DNA from: Jutongia huaianensis
Lineage (GTDB): Bacteria > Bacillota > Clostridia > Lachnospirales > Lachnospiraceae
Direction: 5' to 3'
Assembly (NCBI RefSeq): GCF_014384985.1
Contig: NZ_JACRSX010000017.1
Span: 6,046-70,045, forward strand
DNA: 64,000 nt
The notes under the pieces were generated by a model. The model worked only from the letters and a program-made list of their open reading frames with translations. It was not told where the DNA came from and ran no database searches. The translations under genes were made by a program, and so were the position numbers. Below, one piece after another: positions 62,322-64,000 of the stretch (the stretch's first letter is position 1; every line of letters begins with the position of its first letter).

Positions 62322-63188
62322 TTGGGAGAGAAAGATATTTCAGAAAAGCTTCTTGCTGACTATGAGGATGTCTTTGCCGATATTGTAAATGTGCTTCTGT
62401 TTCATGGGGAGAAACGAGTCATTCCGTCTTCTCTGCAGTCCACCAAAAACAGGTCTCATTACAAGGCGGATGACTCAAAACTCCATGAACAGGAGCGGGA
62501 TATCCTGAAAGCATGGACCGACGGCCATATCCAGATTGCTCTGATCGGTCTGGAAAATCAGACCACACCGGATACAAAAATGCCGGTTCGGATCTTCGGT
62601 TATGAAGGGGCAAATTATCGCAGTCAGTTAAATAATCAAACCATTATACCAGTCATATCTCTGGTTCTGTATTTTGGAACAGAAACACGCTGGCAAAAGC
62701 CTCGCAACCTAAAGGCACTTTTAAACATCCCGGAGGGGCTGGAGGATTACATCAACGACTGCCATGTCCATGTTTTCGAGATTGCCTGGCTGCCGGACGA
62801 ACAGATCAACCAGTTTGAAAGTGATTTTGGCATTGTCGCAAGATACTTTTCAGAGTTACGCAAAAATAAAAATTACGTTCCGGATGACACCAGAACGATT
62901 CAGCATGTAGACGAGGTTCTCAAGCTGCTCGCCGTCATGAGCGGCGACCATAGCTACGAGAGAATTCTCGCTCCTACAGGCTCAAAAAGGGAGGTGACCA
63001 CCATGTGTAGTGTCGGTCAGAGATTAGAAGAACAAGGTATTAAAAAGGGGCGGGTACAGGAACGCATTGAACTTTTAGTTTCCCTGTGCAAGGCTGGACA
63101 TATATCTATTGATATTGCAGCTGCTGAAATGCACGTTTCCAAGGAGAAATTTCAAAAGTATCTTGACGGAGAAATTCCAGAACCGTAG
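62322..63188 (+). CDS. Rpn family PD-(D/E)XK nuclease/putative transposase
   Basis: The 288-residue protein has the Rpn pattern: EDVFADIVNVLLF near residue 15 (first acidic residue), IALIGLENQT near 75 (the E-x-Q part of the nuclease core), ISLVLYFG near 112, then a C-terminal tail with EEQGIKKGRVQERIEL and EMHVSKEKFQKYL. These nucleases promote RecA-independent recombination and are scattered in many copies in Lachnospiraceae. The start is TTG at 62322 with AAGGAG before it. A shared terminator separates it from the small protein downstream. It appears intact. Confidence 0.85.
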   Translation: MGEKDISEKLLADYEDVFADIVNVLLFHGEKRVIPSSLQSTKNRSHYKADDSKLHEQERDILKAWTDGHIQIALIGLENQTTPDTKMPVRIFGYEGANYRSQLNNQTIIPVISLVLYFGTETRWQKPRNLKALLNIPEGLEDYINDCHVHVFEIAWLPDEQINQFESDFGIVARYFSELRKNKNYVPDDTRTIQHVDEVLKLLAVMSGDHSYERILAPTGSKREVTTMCSVGQRLEEQGIKKGRVQERIELLVSLCKAGHISIDIAAAEMHVSKEKFQKYLDGEIPEP

Positions 63189-63269
63189 CCCAGTCCGCAA
63201 ACAAATGTTCTCATTCAGATCAAATTATTTGGGGCGAATTAGATAGTCTATTTCTGCACACATCATACA

Positions 63270-63318
63270 AAAGGGCTGACATATTATAAATTAACAATAA
63301 TATATCAGCCCCTTTATT
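63270..63318. terminator. Terminator after the Rpn-type gene
   Basis: GGGCTGACATATTAT (63273-63287) pairs with ATAATATATCAGCCC (63297-63311) with one mismatch. It can serve the plus-strand Rpn gene and the minus-strand small protein at 63342. Confidence 0.78.
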
Positions 63319-63341
63319 CATATTATTGAAACCCGGTTCTC

Positions 63342-63521
63342 TTAATATAACTCCTGTTCTCCATCCTTTTCCTCTTTCACAAAGTGAACACATCTTTGTT
63401 CTGAGCCAAAATTATGGATATCTTTCATCATTTTTGCAATTCCAGCAATTTTCTTGCAGTTTTCAACCGCTACTGCACCCGCTAAAACACCGGCAACTCC
63501 CAATAAAATTTTCTTCTTCAT
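63342..63521 (-). CDS. Small membrane-anchored protein, 59 residues
   Basis: The product starts with a basic-hydrophobic segment (MKKKILLGVAGVLAGAVAVE) followed by a charged helix (KKIAGIAKMMKDIHNFGSEQ) and an acidic end. A ribosome site (GGAG) lies eight bases before the ATG at 63521; an ATG six bases earlier is closer to the site. It may be a membrane anchor or a small toxin-like peptide; nothing identifies it. Two more small ORFs follow upstream on the same strand. Confidence 0.55.
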   Translation of the reverse strand: MKKKILLGVAGVLAGAVAVENCKKIAGIAKMMKDIHNFGSEQRCVHFVKEEKDGEQELY

Positions 63522-63547
63522 AGGCATTTCTCCATTATTATCATATT

Positions 63548-63646
63548 TTATTTGCTCTCAATATAAATGGGATCATTTTCCAACATCCGCTGAATTTTAT
63601 CCTGATATTGACTCAGCATAAACTCTAGATGGTATCTTTTCTCCAT
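63548..63646 (-). CDS. Small ORF, 32 residues
   Basis: An ATG at 63646 follows AAAGGGA, and the 32-codon frame reads MEKRYHLEFMLSQYQDKIQR and so on. It is too small for standard gene calling. It has charged-helix character and no membrane segment. The neighbouring genes are also small. It may be real, but only the ribosome site and the position support it. Confidence 0.35.
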   Translation of the reverse strand: MEKRYHLEFMLSQYQDKIQRMLENDPIYIESK

Positions 63647-63689
63647 CCCCGTGTCCCTTTTGTTAAGTTAAACATACTATCTGCTAAAA

Positions 63690-63734
63690 TTATTGCTCAT
63701 TATTTGATTGTTTTCTACGTTGCTTTTCTTCCAT
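63690..63734 (-). pseudogene. Truncated gene start, 14 codons, duplicate of the right-edge gene
   Basis: The 14-residue frame (MEEKQRRKQSNNEQ) shares RKQSNN with the partial gene entering at 64000, which reads RKQSNNGLYEG at the edge. A 21-base direct repeat (63698-63718 and 63980-64000) covers that part. It looks like a remnant left by duplication of a gene start. Confidence 0.5.
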
Positions 63735-63741
63735 TACAATA

Positions 63742-63800
63742 TTAACTCCCTTTTCTAAAAAATTTAACTCCCTTTTCTAAAAAATTAACTCCCTTTTCGA
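63742..63800 (-). repeat. Three tandem copies of a 21-22-base unit with ribosome-site-like motif
   Basis: Units begin at 63742, 63764 and 63785 (TTAACTCCCTTTTCTAAAAAA, the third ending differently). On the minus strand each reads AAAAGGGAGTTAA, a ribosome-binding-like sequence; the copy next to the 14-codon ORF is suitably placed for it. Confidence 0.75.
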
Positions 63801-64000
63801 TCAAGGGATGATCATCTGTCTTTTTATCATCATTACCACCATTACGATTATGGCTATCAGAAAAAGAAGCCCGATTATTGCTATATTCTTGTCCTTGTTG
63901 ATGGATTTCTTTTTTTTTAGTTCATAGTCATAGTCTGAATTTTTAAGCTTAAAAAAGGCGAAACTTCCTTCATACAATCCATTATTTGATTGTTTTCTAC
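63801..64000 (-). CDS. C-terminal part of a membrane protein, 5' end beyond the window
   Basis: An open frame enters from the right edge and ends at the stop at 63803-63801. The visible 66 residues read RKQSNNGLYEGSFAFFKLKN and so on, and include one membrane segment (NIAIIGLLFLIAIIVMVVMM) near the end with a short basic tail. The gene's start is outside the window. It is probably a small membrane protein. Its early part matches the 14-codon remnant at 63690. Confidence 0.6.
   Translation of the reverse strand, partial: RKQSNNGLYEGSFAFFKLKNSDYDYELKKKKSINKDKNIAIIGLLFLIAIIVMVVMMIKRQMIIP

Noticed and set aside
1..64000. CRISPR array, phage genes, rRNA or tRNA genes
   Set aside because: No spaced direct repeats, phage structural genes or rRNA/tRNA patterns were seen on either strand.

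Overview
The window reads as chromosomal DNA of an anaerobic Firmicute, most likely a Lachnospiraceae-type gut Clostridium. The support is the mix of genes: a large Bacillus-type SRP RNA, a T-box leader, Rpn-type nuclease/transposase, several small protein families typical of Lachnospiraceae, and surface proteins with Pro/Ser linkers and Lys-rich Ig-like ends. Base composition is moderate and apart from a few repeats I see no phage, plasmid or complete insertion sequence. No species is assigned.

Layout. 1-4.4 kb (minus): SulP permease cut by the left edge, nitroreductase, a zinc-finger-less DnaJ homologue under a CIRCE-like operator, and a DUF2441-like protein. 4.4-8.8 kb (minus): NhaC antiporter, DUF3877-like protein, TcdA-like ThiF enzyme, AlbA_2/ATPase regulator. 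8.9-20 kb (minus): a sulfur block. The metY-first cluster holds O-acetylhomoserine sulfhydrylase, siroheme sulfite reductase, TusA, thioredoxin, a ThiS-like carrier, a ThiF-like adenylyltransferase, a JAMM protease, APS reductase (AprAB type) and ATP sulfurylase (CysDN). It is followed by a CymR-like Rrf2 regulator and thioredoxin reductase. Together these can take sulfate to sulfide and load it on a protein thiocarboxylate for homocysteine synthesis. Two structured repeat elements sit inside or just after this cluster.

20-29 kb (minus): envelope genes ftsE, ftsX, an EnvC-like M23 protein, a Ctp protease and a 1449-residue lectin-like surface protein. 29-38 kb: PucR/CdaR-type regulator, stand-alone MsmK/UgpC-type ATPase, YitT, diverged TagA-like and LCP-like proteins (minus), an SDR oxidoreductase (plus), a 779-residue cNMP-binding-like protein of unknown role, and the SRP RNA. 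38-45 kb: GNAT acetyltransferase, tadA, Mrp/NBP35 ATPase and a T-box-controlled type 2 isoleucyl-tRNA synthetase. 45-52 kb: XRE regulator, a small plus-strand locus of two related membrane proteins, a secreted protein and PadR, then a MYG1-like protein, a DUF2442/DUF4160 pair, icd and an Ig-like secreted protein. 52-54.4 kb (plus): S1-domain protein and flavodiiron protein.

54.5-62 kb (minus) is the most interesting part: a cobalamin riboswitch with its own terminator leads an ECF transporter operon (DUF4430 protein, EcfT, fused double ATPase, S component) ending in a surface protein that joins a DUF4430 (transcobalamin beta-like) domain to a helical toroid, the two parts of animal intrinsic factor in reversed order. 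62.3-64 kb: an Rpn-family nuclease, three very small ORFs, and a partial gene at the right edge next to a short remnant of the same gene start.
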